A stretch of 64,000 bases of DNA from a virus: IMG/VR virus record IMGVR_UViG_3300036761_003779, positions 1-64,000 of that record; one strand, 5' to 3'. The translations under genes were made by a program, and so were the position numbers. How positions within the stretch are numbered: position 1 is the first letter of the stretch; the number at the start of each line of letters is the position of its first letter. Positions 7,555 to 15,239 of this stretch are shown here, piece after piece. The notes under the pieces are model-generated. The model was not told the origin of the DNA. It saw only the letters and a program-made list of their open reading frames with translations, and did not search any database.

Positions 7555-8531
7555 CTTCTATCCGTGATGAGCGTGGGGGTGGACCCCACCCGCGGGAGGA
7601 AGGCCAGGCGGACGCGGGAGAGCCCCCGCGGCCGACCCAGCCGCTTCCAGAGGGCCCAGGAGAGGTCCGTCACCGCCCGGAAGCGCCAGCCCTGGGGCGG
7701 CCGCGTCCGCGTCCAGATCCGCCAGCGCCCGTCCGGGACCGCGTTCTTGAGTCGCCCGGTGTAGATCCCCCACGGCCCGGCGTCCATGACGCGCGCCACC
7801 ACGCAGCGCCCCGTGGCCTCCGCGCACACCTGGACGCGCCGGCCGCAGCCGAGGCGCCGCCAGTGCCGGTGCGCAATGTGGACCTGCGCCTCCGTGTAGC
7901 GCCCGCCGCACGCCAGCTCCCCCCGGTTCCAGCCGTCCCCCGGCTTATAGACACTTAACCTCCCAACTTGAACTACTAGACCTATATCCTCCGGTAGTGG
8001 TAGACTAAGATCATGAACTACGTAACTATTACGTCTTTTCTTGAGCGAGTATCCACCGGAGAAGGGTGTTGGCTCTGGAATGGCCGAATTATGGCCGGAG
8101 GATACGGAACACTCGGGGGCGGAAAGCGCGGCGTGAGCGTCTACGCTCACCGCATGTCCTACATGCTCTTCATCGGAGAGATTCCCCCGGGTGTCTGTGT
8201 CCTCCATCGATGCGACAACCCACGGTGTGTGAAGCCAACGCACCTTTTCCTCGGGACGCAGGCGGACAACAACCGGGACATGAAGGAGAAAGGCCGCGCC
8301 CGCGGCCCGTACCTCAGAGGAGAATATCACCCAGCGGCCAAACTTCGGGACGAACAAGTCATCGAAATTAGGGCCGCGCACTCCTCCGGGGAGTCCACCC
8401 GACGGTTGGCAGAACTCTACGGTGTACGTAGAAGGCTGATCACCGAGGTTGTAGCCGGACGTACCTATATTCACGCAGCCTCCGAGCGTTAGGAGGAGGA
8501 GCGCCAGGAGGAGGGAGATCAGGGTAGCCAC
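7551..8531 (-). CDS. RlpA-like (double-psi beta-barrel) lipoprotein gene interrupted by an antisense HNH gene
   Basis: The frame encodes a lipoprotein signal (MATLISLLLALLLLTLGGC, lipobox ending at Cys19) and, at residues about 193-255, a double-psi beta-barrel of the RlpA type (SVYKPGDGW, RYTEAQVHIAHRHW, ARVMDAGPWGIY). RlpA-like proteins act on peptidoglycan or organise it. Residues 14-173 are encoded by the strand opposite to an HNH gene (8013-8492), yet no stop interrupts the frame. The composition of this stretch is more AT-rich than either flank. Either the lipoprotein now carries about 160 nonsense residues as a linker, or the gene is inactive. The frame starts at a GTG overlapping the end of the preceding gene. 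Confidence 0.6.
   Translation of the reverse strand: MATLISLLLALLLLTLGGCVNIGTSGYNLGDQPSTYTVEFCQPSGGLPGGVRGPNFDDLFVPKFGRWVIFSSEVRAAGAAFLLHVPVVVRLRPEEKVRWLHTPWVVASMEDTDTRGNLSDEEHVGHAVSVDAHAALSAPECSVSSGHNSAIPEPTPFSGGYSLKKRRNSYVVHDLSLPLPEDIGLVVQVGRLSVYKPGDGWNRGELACGGRYTEAQVHIAHRHWRRLGCGRRVQVCAEATGRCVVARVMDAGPWGIYTGRLKNAVPDGRWRIWTRTRPPQGWRFRAVTDLSWALWKRLGRPRGLSRVRLAFLPRVGSTPTLITDRR
8013..8492 (+). CDS. HNH homing endonuclease, plus strand, antisense within the RlpA-like gene
   Basis: One of only two rightward genes seen. The 159-residue product has the same architecture as the other HNH enzymes here: GCWLWNGRIMAGGYG, AHRMSYMLFIGEIPPGVC, and the core LHRCDNPRCVKPTHLFLGTQ with ADNNRDMKEKGR. The C-terminal third (LRDEQVIEIRAAHSS, TRRLAELYGVRRRLI) reads as a helix-turn-helix of the kind that follows HNH cores. 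The ATG has only a weak upstream purine tract. Codons line up exactly with those of the minus-strand lipoprotein frame, so minus-strand stops would need TTA, CTA or TCA codons here. Composition is AT-rich relative to the genome, indicating transfer. Confidence 0.85.
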   Translation: MNYVTITSFLERVSTGEGCWLWNGRIMAGGYGTLGGGKRGVSVYAHRMSYMLFIGEIPPGVCVLHRCDNPRCVKPTHLFLGTQADNNRDMKEKGRARGPYLRGEYHPAAKLRDEQVIEIRAAHSSGESTRRLAELYGVRRRLITEVVAGRTYIHAASER

Positions 8532-8725
8532 TTGTCGACCCCGGCGCGGATGTTCTGGAGCGCCGTGGCCATCTTCTCCGTGACCGCCTGGTGCTCCTCG
8601 ATCCAGTCCTTCATCCCCGTGACCTTCTCCAGGACGGACTCCTTGAAGTCCTCCGCCCGCTCCGGCAGGTCGTCCAGGTCGGTCAGGATCTCCTCGGCCA
8701 GGTCCAACGCCTCGTCCGGTTCCAT
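8519..8725 (-). CDS. Hypothetical acidic helical protein, 68 aa
   Basis: A 68-residue, acidic, fully helical protein (MEPDEALDLAEEILTDLDDL) with no recognised family. The heptad-like spacing of leucines suggests a short coiled coil. It ends 13 bases inside the RlpA-like lipoprotein frame and starts two bases after the preceding stop, so it is part of the same operon. Confidence 0.65.
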   Translation of the reverse strand: MEPDEALDLAEEILTDLDDLPERAEDFKESVLEKVTGMKDWIEEHQAVTEKMATALQNIRAGVDKWLP

Positions 8726-8726
8726 G

Positions 8727-9089
8727 TCACTCCTCCAGCAGCTTCTTGACGCGAGGCTTCATCTTAACATGCCCCGGCCGCGTTGGTCCTCTGTTAATGC
8801 GCCTTACCTCCCGCGGAGGGAGGAGCGCCCAGCCGCGGAGGTCCAGCTCGTCGACCAGGACCTCCGCCGCGCGGTGGACCGCGTCGCGCCCGGCCACCGG
8901 GTTGTCCCGCTCCACCTCGCTGAAGACCTCCTCGACGTCCTTCCAGGGGATGGCGCGCCGCGCGTCGAACACCACCCTGATCCCCTCCTTGATCCGCCGC
9001 ACGCGCCGCTCCAAGGTCTCGAGCGCCTCCAGCGCCGCCTCCAGGACGTCCTCCCGATCCGCGGCATGCAGGTCGAGCCATCTGGTCAT
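8727..9089 (-). CDS. Hypothetical protein, 120 aa
   Basis: Unrecognised 120-residue protein, MTRWLDLHAADREDVLEAAL at the start and a very basic end (RPGHVKMKPRVKKLLEE). It is helical with charged repeats in the first half. The start is fixed by an ATGA overlap with the resolvase gene upstream, suggesting translational coupling and a possible role in DNA processing, though nothing in the sequence proves this. Confidence 0.68.
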   Translation of the reverse strand: MTRWLDLHAADREDVLEAALEALETLERRVRRIKEGIRVVFDARRAIPWKDVEEVFSEVERDNPVAGRDAVHRAAEVLVDELDLRGWALLPPREVRRINRGPTRPGHVKMKPRVKKLLEE

Positions 9090-9787
9090 GCGGAGGTCTC
9101 CCTCTGCGCAAACGGCGTGGAGAGGATGTTCTCCGGCCGCTGCTTGCTCGTCCGCGTGAAGACTCGCCGCTCCGCCTCCGGGAGGTCCTCCAGCCGGAGG
9201 GTCCCCGCCCGGAGCGCCACCTCGCTCCGGAGCAGCTGCGCAATGACGAAGGCGTCCGCGACGTTCCCGCCGGCGCCCGTGGTCTTCCCGAACTCGAGGA
9301 AGTTGAGGTCCCACCTGTCCCGGCATGCGATGACCACCTCCGCCTTCTCCGCGTTCCCGTTCCCCGTGGCGAACATCTTGACCGCCTGCACGTCGTAGAC
9401 CCTGTAGGGGATCCCCCGGGCCCAGAGGAGGAGGCGGACGACCGCTCCGACCTCCCCGAGGTGATGGGAGTAGGCCATCCGCGCCAGGGCGTAGTCCTCG
9501 AGCGCGGCGTGCGCCGGTGTCCACTCGCTCAGGAAGCCGCCCAGCTGAACGCGAAGGTCCTCGAGCCGCGCCGCGCGCCCGGCCTCGTCCCCCGCCCGCA
9601 CCTCCCGGGGAGGGAGCGCCCCGCGCTCGCGGAGCGCCTTGGCGCCCGACTTCGTGTCCGCCCAGAAGAGGACGCCCAGGAGCTTCCCCGCCGCGTCCAG
9701 CGCGACCGCCGCCGTCCCGGTGGCGGACTGGTCGATCCCGATCACCGCGGCCGCCTCCGCCGCCTTGTACAGCCGCTTCTCAGCCAC
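9086..9787 (-). CDS. RuvC-like Holliday junction resolvase
   Basis: Predicted structure-specific endonuclease of the RuvC/RNase H fold, resolving branched replicating DNA before packaging. Acidic catalytic positions appear in order: Asp in VIGIDQSATGTAAVAL (residues about 15-30), Glu in ALEDYALARMAYSHH, and Asp in GGNVADAFVIAQLL. The motif DVQAVKMFATGNGNAEKAEV matches the conserved lysine-containing segment of RuvC relatives. Length 233 is somewhat above the family average of about 170 because of a loop after the first motif and a C-terminal tail. The GTG at 9787 follows GGAGGGAGC. It overlaps the methyltransferase end by eight bases. Confidence 0.82.
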   Translation of the reverse strand: MAEKRLYKAAEAAAVIGIDQSATGTAAVALDAAGKLLGVLFWADTKSGAKALRERGALPPREVRAGDEAGRAARLEDLRVQLGGFLSEWTPAHAALEDYALARMAYSHHLGEVGAVVRLLLWARGIPYRVYDVQAVKMFATGNGNAEKAEVVIACRDRWDLNFLEFGKTTGAGGNVADAFVIAQLLRSEVALRAGTLRLEDLPEAERRVFTRTSKQRPENILSTPFAQRETSA

Positions 9788-10625
9788 GCTCCCTCCTGTC
9801 CCGGAGTAGCCGCGATGCGGCCGCCCGGACCTGCGCCGGGTCCCGGTCCACGTACACGCACCGGCGCCCCGCCCGGTCCGCCGCCACGAGCGTGGTCCCG
9901 GTCCCCCCGAAGACGTCGAGGACCAGGCCGCCCTCCGGGCAGCCGGCCCGGACCAGCGCCTCAACGAGGTCCAGGGGCTTCTGCGCGCGGTTCAGGTCCA
10001 CGCCGTCCCCCCGCTTCAGCCGCTCCGACTGGTTGACGACCCCGCGCTCGACCCAGTTCGGGCAAACCGCCGGGACCCACTCCCCGCCCGGGTGGGCCAC
10101 GAAGTAGTTGCGCTGCCGCGGCATCGCGTCGAGGTCGAAGAAGGCGCCCGGCGCCTGCCCCACGGCTAGGAACTCGCAGGCGGAGACGAAGGTCCGCTTC
10201 CGGACGGAGCAGGCCGGATTCGGCTTGCACCAGACGAAGGAGGCCCGGACGTCGAAGGCCGCCTCCCGGAGCCACCGCTTGATCAGGGAGAGCCACCAGT
10301 CCGAGGTCCAGATCCAGGCGTTCCCCGCCGGGAGGTCCCGCGCCGCCCCGACCAGGGAGCGGAGGAGCGCCTCCAGCTCCGGCTCCGGGAGCCGGTCCCA
10401 GGACTCGTTCAGGGCATGGTCCTTGTGCCCGGTCATGTTCCCGATGACCGCGTCGGACGAGACCGCGTAGGGCAGATCCGTGAGGAGGAGCGCCGGCGGC
10501 CCCTCCACGCGGGCGAGGACCTCCCGGAGGAAGTCCGCGTCCGCCGCGTCCCCGCAGGCCACCACGTGCCCCCGCGCGTCCTCCCAGATAAAGCCGGGGA
10601 CGATCTCGACCGCGAGCCGCTTCAC
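9780..10625 (-). CDS. DNA methyltransferase, N6-adenine/N4-cytosine beta-type
   Basis: Predicted to methylate DNA, perhaps protecting phage DNA from restriction. The catalytic motif IV reads TDLPYAV (DLPY rather than the usual DPPY) at about residue 50, before the SAM-binding motif I LDVFGGTGTTLVAADRAG near residue 240, which is the beta-class order of PF01555. VWCKPNP and a RAQKPLDLVEALV segment also fit this family. The GTG start overlaps the HNH stop as GTGA. No cognate restriction enzyme is adjacent, so it looks like an orphan enzyme. Whether DLPY changes the target base is unknown. Confidence 0.82.
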   Translation of the reverse strand: MKRLAVEIVPGFIWEDARGHVVACGDAADADFLREVLARVEGPPALLLTDLPYAVSSDAVIGNMTGHKDHALNESWDRLPEPELEALLRSLVGAARDLPAGNAWIWTSDWWLSLIKRWLREAAFDVRASFVWCKPNPACSVRKRTFVSACEFLAVGQAPGAFFDLDAMPRQRNYFVAHPGGEWVPAVCPNWVERGVVNQSERLKRGDGVDLNRAQKPLDLVEALVRAGCPEGGLVLDVFGGTGTTLVAADRAGRRCVYVDRDPAQVRAAASRLLRDRRERG

Positions 10626-11080
10626 CCTCCGACCTCAGGCCATGGACCCGTCCACTGATTCCTCCCAAACCGTTCCGGACACGTCTTCGAGCCATGCCGC
10701 TCCCCCCGCGCCGTTCGTTCCGGTCTGGTCCGCCTTCCGTGACTCTCCCCACGCGCCCGCCTATCCGGTGAAACGGAGTCCCTACCCCGCGCGGTCCGCC
10801 CCTTCGCGTCCCGGTCCGCGACGTTGTCCGCGTTGGTCCCGAGGAAGAGGTGGTCCGGGTTCACGCAGGATGGGTTGTCGCAGCGGTGGAGGATGCATAG
10901 ATCCTCCGGGATCGCCCCGTTGAGTAAAGAGAAGGCCACGCGGTGCGCGCAGTGCCGCCTCCCGGCAACTGTGAAGAGCCCGTAGCCGGAGCGCGTCTTT
11001 ACCCCAAGCCACTCCCAGCACCCGTCCGCCTTCCTCACCTTTGACCAAAATCTCTTCTCTATTGGGACATTCCTACTCAT
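10622..11080 (-). CDS. HNH homing endonuclease (free-standing), 152 aa
   Basis: Same family as the enzyme at 5214-5684: FWSKVRKADGCWEWLG, GYGLFTVAGRRHCAHRVAF, and the core LHRCDNPSCVNPDHLFLGT with NADNVADRDAKGR. The tail repeats basic units (RGESHGRRTRPERTARGERH). A stretch near 10690-10720 is almost base-for-base identical to 5340-5372 in the other HNH gene, so the two share a recent ancestor. The ATG at 11080 has GGAG upstream. It sits between the SbcC-like gene and the methyltransferase, overlapping both by 4-8 bases without damaging either. Confidence 0.88.
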   Translation of the reverse strand: MSRNVPIEKRFWSKVRKADGCWEWLGVKTRSGYGLFTVAGRRHCAHRVAFSLLNGAIPEDLCILHRCDNPSCVNPDHLFLGTNADNVADRDAKGRTARGRDSVSPDRRARGESHGRRTRPERTARGERHGSKTCPERFGRNQWTGPWPEVGG

Positions 11081-13280
11081 TCCAAGCTCCGCTTCTATCC
11101 TCCGCCTCCCAGCGGTGGACCACGACCACGTTCCGGAACTCCCTCCGGACGTCTGCATGAGTTATTAATGATACTTGCCGGATCCCCAGGTCCTCCAGCC
11201 CGCCGAGGAGGAGGGCGTGGAGCGCGGCCCGGTTCGGCTCGTCCAGCGCGCCGTCCGGCTCGTCGACTAGGAGGGACTCGCAGCGGACCCGCCGCCGACT
11301 CCCGGGGAGCGCCGCCAGCCCAAGGCGGACGCCCAGGCTCAGGAGGACCTTCCCGCCGCCGGAGTCCAGCTCCCAGGCGGACTCGTGCTCGCCGTCCAGG
11401 ACCTCGAGCCGCAGCTCGTCCCGCCGCTTCCGCCGCCGCGGCGCCCCGCACAGCCGGCAGAGGTGGGTCCGCTCCGCCTTCTCGAACGGCGTCCCGCAGC
11501 CCACGCAGGCCGGCTCCCAGTCCTTCAGCTCCCGGGTCGGCGCGAACCGGACCCGGAGCGGCGTCCGGAGGACCTCGAGGACCCGGTTCATGTTGGCCTC
11601 CGCCGACCCAAAGGCGTTCTCCAGCTCCCGGCTCGGGATCCCCGCCGCGCCGAAGGCGTAGGCGGCCCAGGCGGTGAGCTCAAGCTCGCGCCGCGCCGCG
11701 CCCCGCCGCCCCTCCAGGTCCGCCCGCTCCGCCGCCGCGCGCTCCAGCCCGGCCGCCTCCGCCCGCGCGTCCGCCGCGACCCGCTCCGCCTCCCGGAGCG
11801 CCTCCCGCGCCTCCCGGAGGGCGTCCGCCGCCCCCGCCAGCGTCCGGGACTCCGGGACCGCCGGGAGGGTCTCGAGCCGCTTCCGCGCCGCGTGGAGCGC
11901 CCGGCCCACCTCCGTCCGCCCCAGCCGACCCCGCTCCACCTCCCCCGCGGCCGCCTCCGCCGCCCGCTTCCGGGCGGTCAGGTCCGCCATCGCCTGCGCC
12001 GGCGTCGCCGCGCCCCGGAGCGCCCGCAGCTCCCGGACCTCCTCCTCCGCGGAGGCCACGTCCGAGCGCGCCATGCCCAGGCGCCAGTCCACCTCGTCGA
12101 TCTCCGTCTCCAGCGCCATCATCCGGCGCCGGTGCCCGAGCCCGTCCACCTTCATCCCGGCCAGGACCGCCTCGTCCCGCGCCACCCGGTCACAGGGCTC
12201 CCGGAGGACGGGGCAGACCCCGGTTCGGCTCTCCACCAGGGCGTTGTACTTTTCCAGTAAGGCTAGACGAGCATGCCCCTCCTCCCGCAGCGCGTCCTCC
12301 GCCCGGTGGAGCGCGGCAAGCGCCTCCTCCGCCGTCCCCCGCATCTCCCCGAGCGCGGCCTCCCGCTCCTCGAGCCGCCGCGCCCGCTCCGCCCGGTCCG
12401 CCGCCGCGCGGTAGGCGGTCTCCGCCTCCGGGACCGCCGCCTCCGCCGCCGCCGCCGCGTCCTCCGCGTCCCGTCGCTCCTGCGCCAGGGCGTTCTCCAG
12501 CCGCCGGACCTCCGCCCCCGCGGCGTCCCGCTCCCGCCGCTTCCCCTCCCGCGCCTCGTCCGCGGCCCTGGCCACCACATGGCGCTGGAGCGCCTCCTCC
12601 GCTTCCAGGCGCGCCGCGTCAAGGGCCAGGTCCGCTCCCCTTGCCCGCTCCCGCATCTCCTCCCCCCGGGCCAGCAGGGCGCCCAGGCGCACCTCCTCCG
12701 CGTCCAGCGCCCGGAGCGTCGCCTGGGCCCGGAGCATCCGCCGCCGCGCCAGGTCGGCCCGGGGCACCCAGCGGTCCGTCCCGAACCAGGGCGCCACCAC
12801 GCGCCGCTTCTCCCCGGCGGTCAGGCGCATGAAGGCGTGGACGTCCCCCTGCGCCGCCGCCATCGTCAGGGCGTACTCCTCCCGGGAGAGCCCCACGACC
12901 TCGTCCCGGACCGCCGCCTCGAGGTCCGCGTCCGAGACGTGGGCGCCGTCGATGGTCCGGATCGGGTCCCCGCCCGCCGTCCGCCCGCGCCGGAGGACCC
13001 AGGAGCGCCCGTCCGAGGACTCGACCTGCGCCTCCGCCCAGGCGTCCTCCTTCCCCCGCGCCAGCCGGTGGGGGAGGTCCTCGACGCGCCCGCCGCGGGT
13101 GGCTCCGAAGAAGACGTACATGGGCACGTCCACCGCCAGCCACGATTTTCCAGCCCGGTTGGAACGGTCGCCCGCGCCCTCGTACTCCCCGACGAAGACC
13201 GTGACGCCCGGGCCCAGCCGGACCTCCCACTCCGCGAGGAATGGTCCCAGGTTGTTGACGGTCAGCCGCGTGAGGATCAC
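11073..13280 (-). CDS. SbcC/Rad50/gp46-like SMC ATPase, recombination nuclease subunit
   Basis: A 735-residue ABC-type ATPase expected to pair with the SbcD-like nuclease at 14496-15239 to process DNA ends. The N-terminal ATPase half has a Walker A (EGAGDRSNRAGKSWLAV, about residues 34-50), followed by long coiled coils with a zinc hook CPVLREPC at residues 356-363. The C-terminal half carries an extra zinc ribbon (CVGC and CRLC, about residues 588-607), the signature DSGGGKVLLSLGVRLG and Walker B ESLLVDEPDGALDE. The GTG start overlaps the HNH stop as GTGA. It matches T4 gp46 in size class, with short coils. Confidence 0.88.
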   Translation of the reverse strand: MILTRLTVNNLGPFLAEWEVRLGPGVTVFVGEYEGAGDRSNRAGKSWLAVDVPMYVFFGATRGGRVEDLPHRLARGKEDAWAEAQVESSDGRSWVLRRGRTAGGDPIRTIDGAHVSDADLEAAVRDEVVGLSREEYALTMAAAQGDVHAFMRLTAGEKRRVVAPWFGTDRWVPRADLARRRMLRAQATLRALDAEEVRLGALLARGEEMRERARGADLALDAARLEAEEALQRHVVARAADEAREGKRRERDAAGAEVRRLENALAQERRDAEDAAAAAEAAVPEAETAYRAAADRAERARRLEEREAALGEMRGTAEEALAALHRAEDALREEGHARLALLEKYNALVESRTGVCPVLREPCDRVARDEAVLAGMKVDGLGHRRRMMALETEIDEVDWRLGMARSDVASAEEEVRELRALRGAATPAQAMADLTARKRAAEAAAGEVERGRLGRTEVGRALHAARKRLETLPAVPESRTLAGAADALREAREALREAERVAADARAEAAGLERAAAERADLEGRRGAARRELELTAWAAYAFGAAGIPSRELENAFGSAEANMNRVLEVLRTPLRVRFAPTRELKDWEPACVGCGTPFEKAERTHLCRLCGAPRRRKRRDELRLEVLDGEHESAWELDSGGGKVLLSLGVRLGLAALPGSRRRVRCESLLVDEPDGALDEPNRAALHALLLGGLEDLGIRQVSLITHADVRREFRNVVVVHRWEAEDRSGAWNE

Positions 13281-13792
13281 TCCGCGCCCTCCTCCGGGAC
13301 GTGAGCCCAGATCTTCCGCCGCGCAATCAGGCTGACGAGACTGCGGGAGACCCCCAGCGCCTGCGCAATCGCGGTCTTTGACTCTCCCTCGGCAACGCAG
13401 CTCCGGATAACCTGCACGCGGGGAACGTCTATCTTCGCCGCCCCGTTCACGGGTCCACGCGCCAGCCGTTCCGGACGTTGGCGGGTCCAGTGCGCGTCCC
13501 CGCCCACGGAGACGTGCCGCCCACGGTCAAGACAGTCTGCGTTATTCTCCGCCACGGTCCCGGCGAGGAGATGAGCTGGATTGCAGCAGGGAGGGTTGTC
13601 ACAGGAGTGCCTCACCGTTGGCGCCGGGATCTCCCCATACGTTAATTCGTAGGCAACCCGGTGGGCACGCCTCCTCCAAATGAGTCCGTAGCCCTTCTTG
13701 CTCCGGGATCCGGTCCAGGGCCAGCAGGCGTCCGGACCGCCGCTCCGGTCCACCTTCGCCCAGAACCGTGTAGCCCACCTTTCCCTATTCAT
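13277..13792 (-). CDS. HNH homing endonuclease with C-terminal helix-turn-helix, 171 aa
   Basis: HNH family member: FWAKVDRSGGPDACWPWTG, KKGYGLIWRRRAHRVAYEL, then core HSCDNPPCCNPAHLLAGT with AENNADCLDRGRH. Unlike its two sense-strand relatives it has one basic tail unit (RQRPERLARGPVNGAAKI) and then a clear helix-turn-helix, TAIAQALGVSRSLVSLIARR. The start is ambiguous: ATG at 13792 (MNRERW) is chosen, with AAAAGG upstream, but an in-frame ATG six codons earlier is possible. It lies between the SbcD-cap-like gene and the SbcC-like gene, with a GTGA overlap to the latter. Confidence 0.85.
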   Translation of the reverse strand: MNRERWATRFWAKVDRSGGPDACWPWTGSRSKKGYGLIWRRRAHRVAYELTYGEIPAPTVRHSCDNPPCCNPAHLLAGTVAENNADCLDRGRHVSVGGDAHWTRQRPERLARGPVNGAAKIDVPRVQVIRSCVAEGESKTAIAQALGVSRSLVSLIARRKIWAHVPEEGAE

Positions 13793-13820
13793 CCGTTGAC
13801 CTTTTAGCATCTTGATATCC

Positions 13821-14231
13821 CTACTCGGTTGCGCCGGCGTCCGCCTCCCGGGCCAGCGCGGCGGCAAAGGCCACGCGCTCCGCCGGCTCCGGCGCCCGGA
13901 CCTCCTCCGCGAAGATGCGGAGGGAGTCCTCCAGGGGCAGCTCCGCCGCGTGCCGCGCGTCCCGGGCGTCCCGCCGCCGGGTCACGTGGACGACCGGCGC
14001 CCGGCAGGAGACCGCGCCGGCGGCCAGGACCGCCGCCCGGATGGCGTCCCGGTCCAGCTCCGCGACCCGCTCCTCCGCGACCCGGAGGACCAGCTTGACG
14101 CTCGCGCCCGCGATCCCCTCCGGGATCCCCAGGCCGGCAAGGCGCCCGTCCCAGTCCTCGCCCAGGTCGAAGGACAGCTCCACGACCGGGGTCACCGGAA
14201 GCGGGATGAACTCCTCGCGGACCTTAGACAC
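13821..14231 (-). CDS. SbcD/Mre11 C-terminal-cap-like protein, 136 aa
   Basis: The product (VSKVREEFIPLPVTPVVEL at the start) resembles the cap domain that normally follows the nuclease domain inside SbcD: a beta-rich entry, a helix-strand unit DAIRAAVLAAGAVSCRAP, and a closing PLEDSLRIFAEEVRA helix. The nuclease gene at 14496-15239 stops right after its last metal motif and lacks this region. The position between that nuclease and the SbcC-like ATPase supports a split-subunit reading. This is inference from pattern and context, not a family match I can prove. GTG start with GGGAGGACAGCG upstream. Confidence 0.5.
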   Translation of the reverse strand: MSKVREEFIPLPVTPVVELSFDLGEDWDGRLAGLGIPEGIAGASVKLVLRVAEERVAELDRDAIRAAVLAAGAVSCRAPVVHVTRRRDARDARHAAELPLEDSLRIFAEEVRAPEPAERVAFAAALAREADAGATE

Positions 14232-14496
14232 CGCTGTCCTCCCGGAGCGCCTCAAGCAGCTCGGCGTGCTCCCGCCGGACGTCCGCCTCCACGCGCTTGA
14301 GCGCCTCCGCCAGGGTCTCCCCCGGGTTGACCGTGACCGTGGCGCCGCAGCCGACCTCGAGCATGTCGTACCTTCCGAGGTTCACTTTTCTACTGATCTG
14401 GACCCACGCCCGGTCGTCCTCCCGCGGCGCCCGCGCCCGCTGGACCCCGCTCCCGCCCTCCGGCGGGACCATCCGCTTGACCTTCGGCTCGTCCAT
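14224..14496 (-). CDS. Hypothetical protein, 90 aa
   Basis: Unrecognised 90-residue protein. The central stretch SRKVNLGRYDMLEVGCGATV, followed by a PGE turn and a charged helix, resembles small beta-plus-helix phage proteins of unknown role near replication genes. Its ATG overlaps the nuclease stop (TGATG) and its own stop overlaps the next start, so it is translated between the two putative SbcD pieces. Confidence 0.65.
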   Translation of the reverse strand: MDEPKVKRMVPPEGGSGVQRARAPREDDRAWVQISRKVNLGRYDMLEVGCGATVTVNPGETLAEALKRVEADVRREHAELLEALREDSGV

Positions 14497-15239
14497 CAGA
14501 CCTCCGCGAGGATGGCGCCCTTGGGATCGGCCGCCTCCCCGAAGTCGACGTGGATAGCGGAGCCCACCACCGTCACGTTCCCGACCGCCTGGTGGCGGTG
14601 GATGTGCCCCGCGTAGACCCGGAGGACCCGTGGGTCCGCCAGGAGGACCGCCGGGATCCGGAGTCCAACGTCCCGCTGGGTGACGTCCCACTCGTTCCGC
14701 TTCGCGCCCGGCACCTCCAGGTGCGTGAAGGCCAGGACGCGCCCGCCCGCCCCGGCCTCCGCAAGCGCCGCCTCCGCCGCCTGGTCCATCAGGTCCTGCT
14801 CCGCCGCGCCCCCGAACACGGTCCGCGCCTCCCACGCCGTGACGAACGGGAGGAACAGGAGGACGGACCCCCGCCGGACGGTCCGGGACCACGGCGTCAG
14901 CAGGACCTGCGGGAGCCGCTTGAACCCCATCAGCGGGGAGAGCGCGTTCACCATCCCCCGCGTGGGCTTGTCGTGGTTCCCCGCCAGGACGAAGGCCGCG
15001 CGCCCCTCCTTCCCCGCCGTCCACTCCGCGACCGCCCGGAGGTACTCGAAGGCCGCCTCGTAGGCGTCCGGCCCCGGCCGCGGCGAGTGGAAGAGGTCCC
15101 CCAGGTCCACGTAGACGTCCGGGTCCCGCTCCCCGAGCAGCTCCACGCAACGCGCCAGGACGCGCCGCTGCTCCTCCAGCCGGCTCTCCCCGTCCGAGGA
15201 GAGCCCCAGGTGCTTGTCCCCGGTGACCAGGAGCCTCAT
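14496..15239 (-). CDS. SbcD/Mre11/gp47-like nuclease subunit
   Basis: A calcineurin-like metallophosphoesterase predicted to act as the nuclease of an SbcCD (T4 gp46/47) complex in recombination and end processing. All metal motifs are present in order: GDKHLG at residues 7-12, DLGDLFH near 45, GNHDK near 88, FTHLE near 172, and YAGHIHRHQ near 210, ending with GSAIHVDFGE. At 247 residues it is shorter than full SbcD (about 340-400) and ends soon after the last motif, lacking the usual cap. The ATG start shares an ATGA overlap with the preceding gene. Confidence 0.88.
   Translation of the reverse strand: MRLLVTGDKHLGLSSDGESRLEEQRRVLARCVELLGERDPDVYVDLGDLFHSPRPGPDAYEAAFEYLRAVAEWTAGKEGRAAFVLAGNHDKPTRGMVNALSPLMGFKRLPQVLLTPWSRTVRRGSVLLFLPFVTAWEARTVFGGAAEQDLMDQAAEAALAEAGAGGRVLAFTHLEVPGAKRNEWDVTQRDVGLRIPAVLLADPRVLRVYAGHIHRHQAVGNVTVVGSAIHVDFGEAADPKGAILAEV

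Noticed and set aside
7551-8531. Group I intron explanation for the insertion in the lipoprotein gene
   Set aside because: The insert is almost entirely HNH coding sequence on the opposite strand, leaving too little room for an intron core, and the host frame is open across it.
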